A stretch of 64,000 nt of DNA from JAQBQB01 sp963846925 (lineage in GTDB: Bacteria; Gemmatimonadota; Gemmatimonadetes; Gemmatimonadales; Gemmatimonadaceae), in assembly GCA_963846925.1 (NCBI GenBank), contig CAWJXW010000008.1, positions 1 to 64,000 on the forward strand, given 5' to 3'. A model generated the notes under the pieces. The model was not told the DNA's origin. It searched no databases and saw only the letters and a list, made by a program, of their open reading frames with translations. Of this stretch, positions 36,609 to 45,629 are shown piece after piece (positions within the stretch are counted from its first letter, which is position 1; every line of letters starts with the position of its first letter). Both the position numbers and the translations under genes were made by a program.

Positions 36609-36759
36609 TGGTGGCTGGGGTTGGTCCCATGGTAGGACTGCCGGGACTCCGGCCGTGCAACGTCGTACCTCGGGGTGGGACGGCGCGTCAGCCTGCATCA
36701 CATTCTCCCGCTTCGCGCGTGCGGTCCGTCACACCGCGCGCGCAGTAGCGCCGTAGGGA

Positions 36760-37194
36760 TCAGGTCCGAGTGCGCCCGAGGTGCGCGACCATCGCCTTTC
36801 GCGCCGCATCGAGCGCGGCCTGCGGCGTCATGCCGTGGGCCTGGCACACGCGATGGATGCCGACGCGATACGTCGCCGGCGATTGCGTCGGTTTGAGCTC
36901 CGTGCTGAACTCGCACGCGATCATGCGGCAGCTCTCGTCCACCTTCACGACCCACGCGCCGCGCAGAAATTCCACGTTCTCGTCGAGCGATCCCTCGACG
37001 ACCGTCGGTCCGAGACCGAGCCGCCAGGCGTCGGCTGAATCGGCGAGCCGGCGCCCCATCAATGAAAGACTTTCGCCGAGCGCGTACCGCTCGACGAGCG
37101 TGTCGCAATACCGCTTCGCCGCTTCCCTGGTCGAGAAGATGGCGAGCACGGAGTCGTAGGGCCTTCCGTCTGTCGCGAGCCAAACCTTCTTCAC
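36760..37194 (-). CDS. Conserved-looking hypothetical protein
   Basis: A 144-residue soluble protein starting KKVWLATDGRPYDSVLAIFS, with alternating strands and helices: FSTREAAKRYCDTLVERYA, GPTVVEGSLDENVEFLRGAW, VGIHRVCQAHGMTPQAALDA. The opening resembles small proteins that handle record-like regulatory input, but no family is recognised. The start is a GTG at 37194 with no clear Shine-Dalgarno sequence. It lies between the TonB receptor and DUF4142 on the same strand and is separated from DUF4142 by a strong hairpin, so it probably has its own promoter. Codon use matches its neighbours. Confidence 0.6.
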   Translation of the reverse strand: MKKVWLATDGRPYDSVLAIFSTREAAKRYCDTLVERYALGESLSLMGRRLADSADAWRLGLGPTVVEGSLDENVEFLRGAWVVKVDESCRMIACEFSTELKPTQSPATYRVGIHRVCQAHGMTPQAALDAARKAMVAHLGRTRT

Positions 37195-37256
37195 TGCCGC
37201 ACCCGAAGATAGACCGAAAGTCTAGGATATGGCGCGGCCGGGAATCCCACAAGAGA

Positions 37257-37297
37257 CCGCGCCGCCCAGCCCGGCGAATGCGGGCTCGGCGGCGCGG
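37257..37297 (-). terminator. Long GC-rich hairpin after the DUF4142 gene
   Basis: Seventeen-base arms (37257-37273 and 37281-37297) pair with a single C-C mismatch around a 7-base loop. It lies 27 bases beyond the DUF4142 stop in the direction of transcription. Only a weak T-rich stretch follows, so it may be an intrinsic terminator or a 3'-end stabiliser. Confidence 0.6.
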
Positions 37298-37323
37298 AAA
37301 AGAGACGAGGCGGAGCAGGGCTG

Positions 37324-37869
37324 CTACGGCGTCTGCTTGTTGAGAAGGTTCTGGGCCATGTCCTGATGCGCTTTGAAGGCCGGGGCCACCTTCGTCACCA
37401 GATCCTTCACTTCCTGGTTCTGCAGGGCCGGCATCAGCGTCGTGTTCACAGCCTCGATCACGGCCTTGTGGTAGTCCACCTCATGCTGCAGGAACGCCTT
37501 GTCGAAGGCCTTCCCCGAGAGCCCCTCGAGGTTCTTCATCGCGGCGTCGTGGTCCTTCTTCATCTGAAAGTCCTTCGGAAGCGCCGGAACTTTCACGCCG
37601 AGCTTCTTGGCCAGATCGCGTCCCTGCTGGCGGACGGTCGTATGGTCGCGTTCGAGCTGCGCGCCGAAGTCGCGAATTTCCTTGGTCGTTCCTTTCTTCG
37701 CGCCGAGCCCTCCGGTCTCGATGTCCCACGTGTTCGCGTTGTCGAAGATGGCCACGATGTGGGGGTCATCGAGCTTGGGAGCGGCGGCGGGAGCCTGGGC
37801 GTTGACGCGGACGGCGGAAATCGAAGCAAGGGCCACGGCTGCGAAGAAGGCGGTGGTCGATCGAGCGAT
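37324..37869 (-). CDS. DUF4142 family exported protein
   Basis: Periplasmic four-helix protein of the ferritin-like DUF4142 family, function unknown. Family features are IFDNANTWDIETGGLGAKKG, IRDFGAQLERDHTTVRQQGR, LQHEVDYHKAVIEAVNT and VTKVAPAFKAHQDMAQNLL. The signal peptide is complete only if translation starts at 37869, giving ARSTTAFFAAVALASISAVR ahead of the VNAQ cleavage site. The codon there is ATC, with GGAGA seven bases upstream. The next start, GTG at 37836, would cut the signal peptide in half. So either a rare ATC start is used or a base is wrong. Confidence 0.8.
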   Translation of the reverse strand: MARSTTAFFAAVALASISAVRVNAQAPAAAPKLDDPHIVAIFDNANTWDIETGGLGAKKGTTKEIRDFGAQLERDHTTVRQQGRDLAKKLGVKVPALPKDFQMKKDHDAAMKNLEGLSGKAFDKAFLQHEVDYHKAVIEAVNTTLMPALQNQEVKDLVTKVAPAFKAHQDMAQNLLNKQTP

Positions 37870-38307
37870 CGGTGGTTCTCCTCTCGGTCTGCCAAGCGAT
37901 CCGAGAACTTGTGTCGGGCGTCACAGGCGAATCCGTTCGCGAGTGCTGTATTCGCGACGGCGAATCGCCGAAATGCCGGCTGGAGATTCGCCGGTCGGCG
38001 TAGACTCGAATCCGATTACGGGTCGGCCGCCGCACTGCCACGCAACGAGGCAGTGAGAAGGAATTTTTTGTTTAAGCCGGACTCGGCCATGCGAGTGGAA
38101 CGTGCGCCTTTGACAATCGTCCTGTACTTGGAATGATTGGAAGGCGTGCGTCGTCTTAACGAAGCGCGCCGCAGCACGTCTCTCTCTGAACCACCGTCGC
38201 GCGTGACTGCGGGATGAAGCCGATGATCAACATCTGCGCGACATTCTCTGTAGCGGTGCCAGTACTCGTCGTACCCGGTTTTGCATCTCGCTGACGAGGG
38301 TCTCCGC
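37870..38307 (+). promoter_or_regulatory. 438-bp gap with a candidate promoter for the DUF1800-DUF1501 pair
   Basis: No gene is visible here. TTGACA at 38110-38115 is followed after 16-17 bases by AATGAT/ATGATT (38132-38138), a plausible sigma-70 promoter reading toward the DUF1800 gene, with about 170 bases of untranslated leader. An A/T-rich patch lies at 38060-38075. The rest holds nothing I can name. Confidence 0.4.
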
Positions 38308-39916
38308 ATGCGAACGACGATCCCCGATGAATCCGTGGCCGTTGGGCCCGGAGCTCCCGACGCAACCCTGACGGACGCTGGGCACGACGAGGCCGAACCG
38401 ATCGACGCGCGACGGTCGCGCCGATCGTTCGTGTTCTTCGGCGCCCTGGCCGCGGCCGCGCTGCTTCCAAAGCGAGCGCGCGCTCAGTCGCGACAAAAGG
38501 GCAAGCGTCCCATCGACACTGAGCCGAAGAACGGATTCGCCGAGGTGATTCCGAAGGAATCCGTCGCGGCGTTCGAGGAGTGGGACACTGGAACGTCGCG
38601 GCTCGTGCGACGCGTGACGCTCGGCATGACCCAGGGCGAATTGCAGCGCGCGGCCGCGATGGGTTGGCAGGGATACCTCAACTACCAGCTCAATTACACG
38701 CGCATCGACGACAGCGCGCTCGAAGCCGCCGTCGCCACGCGGTATCCGTTGATGGGCCAGACCGCCGACGTCCTGTTCAGCGCGGACGCCGGGACGGTGC
38801 AGAACCAACTGAAGGAGTCGACGATCTACCGCGGCGCGTTCTCGCAGCGGCAGTTGTATCAGCGGATGGTCGAGTTCTGGACCGACCATTTCAGCCAATC
38901 GATCGACAAGGTCGGCTACCTGCTCGCCGTCGACCAGCGCGACGTGATTCGCACGCATGCCCTGGGCAAGTTCCGCGATCTGCTCCAGGCCAGCGCGCAC
39001 AGTCCGTCGATGATCACGTATCTGGACCAGAACACGAGCAACAGCCGCGCGCCCAACCAGAACTACGCGCGCGAGGTGATGGAGCTCCACACGTTGAGCG
39101 TCAACGGCCCGTACACGCAGACGGACGTGGCCGAGTTGTCGCGCGTGCTGACGGGTTGGACGACGACCGGCAAGGGCGTGTTCGTGTTCAACCCCAGCGA
39201 TTCACGATTGGGGGCAGAAGACGGTTCTCGGCGTGAACGTTCCCGCCGGCTCGCCGTCGCTGGGGCAGGCCGGCATCAAGGAAGGCGAGATGATTCTCGA
39301 CTTCCTGGCCAGTCACCCGAGCACGGCCACGTTCATCGCGTCCAAGCTCCTCAAGTGGTTCATCAGGCAGGACCCGTCGGACGCGCAGGTCGCGGCGATC
39401 GCGTCGGTCTTCCGCGCCACGGGCGGCGACATCAAAGCGGTGGTGCGCGCGGTACTCAACGACGTGTGGCTCCCGACGGCGCCGATGAAGTTCAAGCGGC
39501 CGTACCATCTGCTCGTGTCGTCCATTCGCGCGACCAACCCGACGGTCACGACGACGTCGTTCTTCAACAGCCAGATCAACAACCTCGGCCACCCGCTCTT
39601 CCAGTGGGACACGCCGGACGGTTTCCCGGACAAGGTCGAATACTGGGCGGGCAACATCCTGCCGCGCTGGGCGTTCGCCATCTCGTTGTCGAGCCAGAAT
39701 TCGGGGACGAGCGTCAAGGTCGACACGGCGCCGTACCTCGCCGGATCGGCGGACAACGCGATCGATTTGATCAACAACAACTTCTTCGGCGGCGAGATCC
39801 CGACGACGACGAAGACCGCGCTCACGAGCTATCTCAAAGCCGGCACGTTCAACGACGCACGCGTGCGCGAGACGATCGCGCTCGGCCTCAGCGCCAACGC
39901 GTTCCAGTGGTATTGA
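38308..39916 (+). CDS. DUF1800 protein with Tat-type signal (one frameshift)
   Basis: Exported protein of about 535 residues, family DUF1800, function unknown. The N-terminus carries a twin-arginine type signal, RRSRRSFVFFGALAAAALLP. Family blocks are VRRVTLGMTQGELQRAAAMG, MVEFWTDHFSQSIDKVGY, LGKFRDLLQASAHSPSMITY, NYAREVMELHTLSVNGPYTQ, and VAELSRVLTGWTTTG. After a break near 39205 come FIASKLLKWFIRQDPS and FKRPYHLLVSSIRATN. ATG 38308 has GAGGG eight bases upstream. DUF1800 genes are almost always followed by a DUF1501 gene, as here, which suggests that the two products work together. Confidence 0.88.
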
Positions 39917-39929
39917 CCAGGAGCTGACG

Positions 39930-41240
39930 ATGACCGAACACGACATCGACTGCGGCTGCCAAGAGTACAACGAACTGACGCGCCGCCAGTTCCTGGAGCG
40001 GAGCGCGGGCGTCTCGGCGGCGGCGCTGTTCCCGGCATGGCTCCCGAAGATCGTCATGGCGAAGAACTACTCGTCCTCGCGCGACATCATCGTGTCCGTC
40101 TTCCAGCGCGGCGGCGCGGACGGGCTGTCGCTCGCCGTGCCGTTCGCCGACGCCAACTACTACACGTCGCGCACGACGATCGCGATTCCGCGCCCCGACT
40201 CGAGCGCCGCGACGAAGGGCATCAACCTCGACGGCTTCTTCATGTTCCCCCAGGCGATGGCCGGCGGAAGGCGGCGGGAACGGGCGGTCTCATGCCCGCG
40301 TTCCAGGGGCAGGATCTGTTGATCGTGCACGCGACCGGCCAGCTGAACAACTCGCGGTCACACTTCGATGCGCAGCGATACATGGAGGTCGGAAAGCCGG
40401 TCGACCCGTCGCTCGTCACGGGGTGGCTGGGCCGCCACCTGGCGAGCATTCCGCCGCTCAACCCGACGGCGCCACTGCGCGGCATCGGCATCTCCAACGG
40501 TTTGCAGAAGACGCTCGTCGGCGGGCCCCTGACGCTGCCGATCGCCGATCCGACGAACTACTCGATCGGCGGGTCGAGCTCGACCCAGGCGGCGCGCATC
40601 GGGTTTCTCCAGGGCGATTACACCGGCGCCGACGATCCGGTCGGTTCGTCGGCGTTGAGCGCGACGAACACGATCGGGCTGCTCAAGTCGGTCAACTTCG
40701 CCGGCTACGCGCCGGCGAACGGCGCGGTCTATCCCAACAGCTCGTTCGGCCGACGCGCTGCGTTCGGTGGCGGTGCTGATCAAGAACAACGTCGGGATCG
40801 AGGCGGCGCAGGTGGACATCGGCAACTGGGACACGCACTCGGACCAGGACCCGCTCGCCGGCTCGATGTCCAAGACGATGCAGGATTTCTCGAATTCAGT
40901 TGGCGCGTTCTACGCGGACGTCATCGCCACGGGCCAGCCGGTGACGGTGGTCGTCGTCTCGGAGTTCGGCCGCAACGTGCGCGAGAACGGCAGCGGCGGC
41001 ACGGACCACGGCCGCGGCACGACGATGTTCGCGATGGGCAAGGGCATCGCCGGCGGCCGCGTGCTCACGAAGAACTGGCCGGGGCTGGCGCGCGAGAACC
41101 TCGATTCGGGGCAGGACCTCAAGGTCACCGTCGACTATCGAGACATTCTCTCGGAGATCGTCCAGAACAGGCTGGGGAACTCGAACCTGGGCTTCGTCTT
41201 TCCGTCGTGGACGCCGACGACGCTCGGCGTCACGCGGTAG
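39930..41240 (+). CDS. DUF1501 protein with Tat signal (two frameshifts)
   Basis: Partner of the DUF1800 protein, about 436 residues, sulfatase/alkaline-phosphatase-like fold. The Tat signal is ELTRRQFLERSAGVSAAALF. Family segments are DIIVSVFQRGGADGLSLAVP, LLIVHATGQLNNSRSHFDAQ, VDIGNWDTHSDQD and VVVVSEFGRNVRENGSGGTD followed by HGRG, the metal-site-like DHGRG motif. Breaks near 40270 and 40755 leave the order unchanged. ATG 39930 has AGGAG seven bases upstream, 13 bases after the DUF1800 stop. The function is not established; a secreted hydrolase is plausible. Confidence 0.88.
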
Positions 41241-41259
41241 ACGGTCGGACGGGCGACGA

Positions 41260-41619
41260 TCACTGTACGGTGACGCTGCCGTTCATGCCGGGATGCACGT
41301 CGCACACGTAGTTGAATGTCCCGCGGGTCGAGAAGACGCGGGTCGCGGTGCCGGTTTTGAGAACGTTGATGTCCGCTGGAGCGCCGGCGCCGGCCGGAGT
41401 GAAGCGAACGTTGTGGCCCTGGCCGTCCGACCCGCCGGTGAAGCTCCATCGCACGGTGTCGCCGGCGTTGACGGTTGCGAAGACGGGGCTGAACGCGTCG
41501 CCAACGGTGAAGATGTCGACGGTCTGGTTGGTGGACGCCTTGGAGTCGGGAGAAGTCGAGCAGGCGACGATCGACGCGACCACGACGAGGAAACGGAGGG
41601 GGAGGGATCGATGAGTCAT
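41260..41619 (-). CDS. Cupredoxin-like blue-copper lipoprotein
   Basis: A 119-residue exported copper protein. Lipoprotein signal LRFLVVVASIVACSTS, then a plastocyanin-type fold: TVDIFTVGDAFSPVFATVNA, GDTVRWSFTGG, GHNVRFTP (first His ligand) and FNYVCDVHPGMNGSVTV (Cys, His and Met ligands). It is probably a periplasmic electron carrier. The ATG at 41617-41619 gives MTHRSLPLRF; its first bases overlap the start of the oppositely transcribed lipoprotein gene at 41611. It is convergent with the DUF1501 gene, with a 19-bp gap. Confidence 0.85.
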   Translation of the reverse strand: MTHRSLPLRFLVVVASIVACSTSPDSKASTNQTVDIFTVGDAFSPVFATVNAGDTVRWSFTGGSDGQGHNVRFTPAGAGAPADINVLKTGTATRVFSTRGTFNYVCDVHPGMNGSVTVQ

Positions 41620-42126
41620 ATGCCAATGAGACGCTTCGCTCATGATGCAAGAAACGCATCGTCCCGTCGAGGGCGCGCGCTGCTCACGCTGTGCGCGGCC
41701 GCGGCGGCCGCCTTCCTCGTGGCATGCGGCAGCGACTCGTCGCCGACGGGGCCGGGCGGATCGACACAGAAGACGCCGAACGGCTCGTACGCGATCTCCA
41801 CGATCAACTCCTCGGCGCTGCCTGTCGCGATCTTCTCGGACACCGGCGGTTTCAAGCTCGAGGTGATGTCGGGAACGATCACGCTCTCGGCCGGCGGCAC
41901 CTATTCCATCGTCACGAACTATCGAGAGACGCTGCCCGGCGTATCGGATACGTACACCGACAGCACCGGCGGAACGTGGGCGATGACTTCCGGCACGTCG
42001 ACGGTCGTCTTCACGAGCGCCGCGGACAGCACGCAGGACCAGGCGACGTGGACGAGCGGCCAGCTCACGTTCGTCGAACCGGGTGTCTCGCCGCCGCAGA
42101 TCACCTTCGTCTACAAGCTCAAGTAG
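41611..42126 (+). CDS. Lipoprotein, unknown function
   Basis: A 171-residue protein with a basic N-terminus and lipoprotein signal (ALLTLCAAAAAAFLVACGSD). The rest is beta-rich: NGSYAISTINSSALPVAIFS, GGFKLEVMSGTITLSAGGTY, TYTDSTGGTWAMTSGTSTVV and ITFVYKLK. The pattern resembles lipocalin-like small lipoproteins, but no family is assigned. Two GGAGGG runs lie just before ATG 41611; in-frame ATGs at 41620 and 41626 are alternatives and would remove the overlap with the cupredoxin start. Confidence 0.7.
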   Translation: MSHMPMRRFAHDARNASSRRGRALLTLCAAAAAAFLVACGSDSSPTGPGGSTQKTPNGSYAISTINSSALPVAIFSDTGGFKLEVMSGTITLSAGGTYSIVTNYRETLPGVSDTYTDSTGGTWAMTSGTSTVVFTSAADSTQDQATWTSGQLTFVEPGVSPPQITFVYKLK

Positions 42127-42144
42127 TAGGCACGTGCGCGTCGT

Positions 42145-42910
42145 CTAGACGCCGCCGTACCACTCGTAGCCCTGATCGCTCCAGTATCCCCCGGTGCGCC
42201 GGGGGAGAAACATGATGCGCGTCAGGTATTTCGTGTTCTTGTAGCCGAGTTTCACCGGCGAATAGATCCGGGCCGGCGCGCCCCACGCGGCATTCAGGTA
42301 GTGCCCGTCCTGCGCGTACACGACGATCGTCTGGGGATGCATCGCGCTGTCGATGTCCCAGCTCTCGTGATAGTCGTCGTCGAACGACTCGAAGTCCACG
42401 TACTGCGCGCCCGGCTGCACACCGGCGAGTCGCGCCAGATCGGCGAGGGCCACGCCGGTCCGCGTCGCGACAGCGGTCCACCCTTCCACGCAGAAGTGGT
42501 CGAGGCGATAGCCGGTGCGCGGGAGCGACGCGAGATCGGCGAGCGAGAGGCTGAGCGGCTGCTTGACCATGCCGCCCACCTGGAGTCGCCACACGCCGCG
42601 CGTCGCCTCGTCCCACACCGGGACGTGCTTCGAGATGAAGTACGACGGAAAGTGCGAACCCGCCGCCTTTGCGCTCGAGGAGGGCACGTCCATCGAAGTG
42701 TGGCGGAACAGCGCGCGTTCGAGCGACTCGTTCTTTCGCTCGGCGAACTTGAGCAGTCGCGTCGCCGACTTCGGGCCCATCGAGTCGCACGCGGCGAGAA
42801 CGGCGGCGCCTAGCGCCCCGCCGCTGGCCATGAGAAAGCGGCGCCGGTCGATGGCGAATCGCTCGGCGACGTGCGAGGGCCGGCGCGGCGGTCGGGGGGG
42901 AATCGCTCAT
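42145..42910 (-). CDS. Sulfite-oxidase-family molybdoenzyme, Tat-exported (C7-tract frameshift)
   Basis: Periplasmic molybdopterin oxidoreductase of the SUOX fold (YedY/MsrP- or SorA-like). The Tat signal VAERFAIDRRRFLMASGGAL is followed by LQVGGMVKQPLSLSLADLAS, the Mo-ligand Cys in RLDHFCVEGWTAVA, ESFDDDYHESWDIDSAMHP and GAPARIYSPVKLGYK. The ATG at 42910 reads MSDS and then enters a run of seven C (minus strand); one more C would join it to the Tat signal, so a homopolymer miscount is likely. The ATG overlaps the stop of the cytochrome gene by ATGA. The adjoining cytochrome b is its probable electron partner. Confidence 0.85.
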
Positions 42911-43653
42911 GGCGCGGGAGGCGTGGGCGGCGGCGTGGTGGTCGTGCCGCCCGCGTGTTCGTGTGCCGGCAACAGGTGGACGAAGGGTCGCGCGTTTCGC
43001 TCCTCGGGCGACCACTTCTCTTTGTAGCCGCCCGTCACCATCGCCACCATCGAATAGGGATCGACCGCGAACACCATGAAAATGTGCCCGAACGCCAGCA
43101 CGACGAGCAACAGCATCGAGAGGAAATGCCAGTAGCGCGCCCAGACGTATCCGCCAAGCAAGTGGGTGAGAAACACGAGCTGTACGGGTTTCCAGATCGC
43201 GATCCCCGTGACGACGGCCAGCGCGCCGACGATCGGGAACGAGAAGTAGACGAGCCGTTGCAGCGCGTTGTGCTTGCCTTGGCGTGGATGATCCTTTCGA
43301 ACCGTGAGATAGAACCGGACCATCTCCCAGGCGTCCCGCACCACTCCGCGGCGCGGCACGAGATCGCGCCACTCGCCGTGCGTGTAGATGAAGCCCACGT
43401 AGACGAGGCCGTTCACGACGAGAACCCACATCATCGCGAAGTGCCAGTTGCGCGCGCCGGCGAGCCAGCCGCCGAAGGTCAGGTTGCCGGGAATCGGCTT
43501 GCGCTCGAACGGATAGCAGCAGAAGGTCTCGCCCCGGCGCGCGAACGCGGGGTACGCGTTGAAGATCCGAAGCCCGCTCCCGACCATGATCGTGAGCGCG
43601 ACGACGTTGATCCAATGCGTGATGCGGACGATGGCGTGATGACGCTTCTTCAT
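42907..43653 (-). CDS. Membrane cytochrome b561/hydrogenase-type b subunit
   Basis: A 248-residue inner-membrane diheme cytochrome b with four to five helices. Candidate heme His residues are in RITHWINVVALTIM, ARNWHFAMMWVLVV, ARYWHFLSMLLLVV and AFGHIFMVFAVDP. A Pro/Thr-rich cytoplasmic tail ends TTTTPPPTPPAP. It sits directly before the sulfite-oxidase-like gene with an ATGA overlap, which suggests electron exchange between that enzyme and the quinone pool. Its own start overlaps the DUF1634 stop. Confidence 0.87.
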   Translation of the reverse strand: MKKRHHAIVRITHWINVVALTIMVGSGLRIFNAYPAFARRGETFCCYPFERKPIPGNLTFGGWLAGARNWHFAMMWVLVVNGLVYVGFIYTHGEWRDLVPRRGVVRDAWEMVRFYLTVRKDHPRQGKHNALQRLVYFSFPIVGALAVVTGIAIWKPVQLVFLTHLLGGYVWARYWHFLSMLLLVVLAFGHIFMVFAVDPYSMVAMVTGGYKEKWSPEERNARPFVHLLPAHEHAGGTTTTPPPTPPAP

Positions 43654-44030
43654 GCCTTCCCGAATACCAGGGCGTACACCAGCAACGTCAGAACGATCGA
43701 CGTGATCAAGACGTACTTCCGGTCTCCCTGCAGCGCGAACGCAACCAGCGTGAACGCCACGCGCGCCACGGGCGTCGCGATGAGCAGCAGAAGCCCGAGC
43801 TGCGCGATCGCGTCACCGTTGAACGACAGCGCGCCGCGGACGATGCCGACGATCGACTCGAGTGCCGCCGGCTCGCCCTCAAACGTTCGATGCGCGACCG
43901 GATCGCCGCCATGCTGGACGAGCAGCAGCGCGCCGCCCACGCACGTGACGACCGCCGCGATGATCACGCCGAGCCGGAGGAGCCCGCCGATCGCCTGCTG
44001 CACGTCGTGATCCGAAACGCGAGTCGCCAT
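43650..44030 (-). CDS. DUF1634 membrane protein
   Basis: A 126-residue protein with three hydrophobic segments: LLRLGVIIAAVVTCVGGALL, LGLLLLIATPVARVAFTLVA and YVLITSIVLTLLVYALVFG. Family DUF1634 is typically encoded beside TauE/SafE permeases, as here. Function is unknown; it is probably an accessory of the exporter. ATG 44030 gives MATRVSDHDVQQAIGG and overlaps the TauE/SafE stop by ATGA; the end overlaps the cytochrome start in the same way. Confidence 0.85.
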   Translation of the reverse strand: MATRVSDHDVQQAIGGLLRLGVIIAAVVTCVGGALLLVQHGGDPVAHRTFEGEPAALESIVGIVRGALSFNGDAIAQLGLLLLIATPVARVAFTLVAFALQGDRKYVLITSIVLTLLVYALVFGKA

Positions 44031-44866
44031 CAGATGGTTCCCGTGATCCCTTTGTACAGCATCTCGACGGCGGCGACGAAGACGATCGTCGTAAAGAGCG
44101 GCCGGAGCCACCGTACGTCGGCGCCCGTCAGTATTCGCGCGCCGAGCAACGACCCGCCACCGGCGCCGAGCATGACCGGAAAGGAGATCGCCGGGTCGAT
44201 TTGACCTCTGTGCAGGTACACCGCCGCGCTCACGGCCGCGGTCACGCCGATCATGAAGTTGCTCGTCGTCGTCGAGACCTTGAACGGAAGCGACATCACC
44301 TGATCCATCGCCAGCACCTTGATGATGCCGGCGCCGATACCAAGTAACGCCGAAAGCGCGCCACCGACGAACATGAGGGCGAACCCGAGCGGGATTCGCC
44401 GGGCCGAGTAACGCAGAGGGCCGTTCGGCGTCGGGTAGGTCGAGTCGAGTTGGAAAAAGGCCGACCAACGATCGGGGGTCGTCAGAATCGCGTGCTCGGT
44501 GCGAGGGCGGAGCGAACGGACGGTGGTGGTGATGAGCACGAGGCCGAAGAGTATGGATAGCTTGGCCGGCGACGCGTAGCCGGAGAGTATAGCCCCGATG
44601 AGCGCGCCGACGGTCGTCGCGATCTCGAGGAGAATCGCGACGCGAACGTTCGTGTACCCCTCCCGCACATACGCCGCCGCCGCACCCGACGACGTGGCGA
44701 TGACCGCGATGAGCGACGCGCCAATAGCGTAGCGCATGTCGACGTGAAAGAGCAGCGTCAACATCGGCACGACGATGATTCCTCCGCCCAATCCCGTGAG
44801 CGACCCGAGCAAGCCGGCGGCCAGCGATCCGACGCCGACCAGCAGGGCGAGGGACGTCAGGTTCAT
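44030..44866 (-). CDS. TauE/SafE (TSUP) family permease
   Basis: A 278-residue membrane permease of the sulfite/organosulfonate exporter family, with about eight helices. Signature repeats are LGSLTGLGGGIIVVPMLTLL and, in the second half, GGALSALLGIGAGIIKVLAM, followed by MLGAGGGSLLGARIL. Members export sulfite, sulfoacetate or similar anions. Company with a sulfite-oxidase-like enzyme makes sulfite a sensible guess. ATG 44866 overlaps the stop of the DUF2911 gene; the stop overlaps the DUF1634 start. Confidence 0.88.
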   Translation of the reverse strand: MNLTSLALLVGVGSLAAGLLGSLTGLGGGIIVVPMLTLLFHVDMRYAIGASLIAVIATSSGAAAAYVREGYTNVRVAILLEIATTVGALIGAILSGYASPAKLSILFGLVLITTTVRSLRPRTEHAILTTPDRWSAFFQLDSTYPTPNGPLRYSARRIPLGFALMFVGGALSALLGIGAGIIKVLAMDQVMSLPFKVSTTTSNFMIGVTAAVSAAVYLHRGQIDPAISFPVMLGAGGGSLLGARILTGADVRWLRPLFTTIVFVAAVEMLYKGITGTI

Positions 44867-45486
44867 CAGATTTTGACTTTCCAGGGAGTGGTGAGCTCGA
44901 CCGTTCCCCATTTGATGCGCAGGACGCCGTTGGGTTCCGCCTGACGCCCCGGGTCCGACGAGTTGGGCGTGAGGTAGATGCTGAGCGCGTCCTCGGAGTC
45001 GGTGAGCGTGCGGGCGGTGAGGCGGACGCGCCCGACGTCCTTCGATGGATTCCGGTCCGTGCCCCAGATCGCGGTCTGGCTGTTCACGATCAGGTCCCAG
45101 TTGTTGCCTGAGTGCACGAGATACAGAGTGTAGTCGCCGCGCGGGACGGCCAGCGAACCGATCGTGAGGTCGAGGTCGGAGTGCAGAGCCGTGGCGTCGT
45201 TCGCGCCGAAGCGCCACACGGTGTCGTTCGGGATCAGCCCGCCGACGATCTTGCGACCGCGCGCGTGGGGCTGCCAATACGTGATGGCGATGCGCGCCGG
45301 ACCGGCGAAGCCGGCGTCCTCGGCGTACCATTCGCCGCCGATCGGCCGTGAATTGAGGTGCACTTCGACCGTCGCGAAGCTGCTCGCCGCCATACGCGGC
45401 GGCTGCGGGGGGGCGGGCGTCTGTTGGGCGTGCACGACCGATCCGAGCACCGCGAGCGTCGCGGCGCGTCCGACGATACGAAACAT
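44866..45486 (-). CDS. DUF2911 exported protein
   Basis: A 206-residue exported protein of family DUF2911, function unknown. A short signal peptide (VGRAATLAVLGSVVHAQ) is followed by the family core: ARGRKIVGGLIPNDTVWRFG, ANDATALHSDLDLTIGSLAV, RGDYTLYLVHSGNNWDLIVN, and VGRVRLTARTLTDSEDALSI. It is the first gene of the five-gene minus-strand operon and overlaps the permease start by ATGA. Whether it functions with the sulfur genes or only shares the promoter is unknown. Confidence 0.85.
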   Translation of the reverse strand: MFRIVGRAATLAVLGSVVHAQQTPAPPQPPRMAASSFATVEVHLNSRPIGGEWYAEDAGFAGPARIAITYWQPHARGRKIVGGLIPNDTVWRFGANDATALHSDLDLTIGSLAVPRGDYTLYLVHSGNNWDLIVNSQTAIWGTDRNPSKDVGRVRLTARTLTDSEDALSIYLTPNSSDPGRQAEPNGVLRIKWGTVELTTPWKVKI

Positions 45487-45629
45487 GGGTTCTCCGGGAG
45501 TGGGCGCTTGGAGGATGATTGGGCCCGGCCGGGCGCCGCAAGTCGTGTCATCGACGCCGCGAGGGTTCTCATCGGGTCAATCCCCGCGTACAATCCCGGC
45601 GATCCGCCATTCAAAGGAATCGGTGCACC

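Noticed and set aside
36609..36757. Cobalamin riboswitch upstream of the first TonB receptor
   Set aside because: The minus strand has GGGAGAATGTGATG, faintly like one conserved box, but no B12-box or matching downstream elements.
37195..37323. Small RNA gene suggested by the strong hairpin
   Set aside because: The hairpin is best explained as the 3' end of the DUF4142 transcript; no promoter was recognised for a separate RNA.
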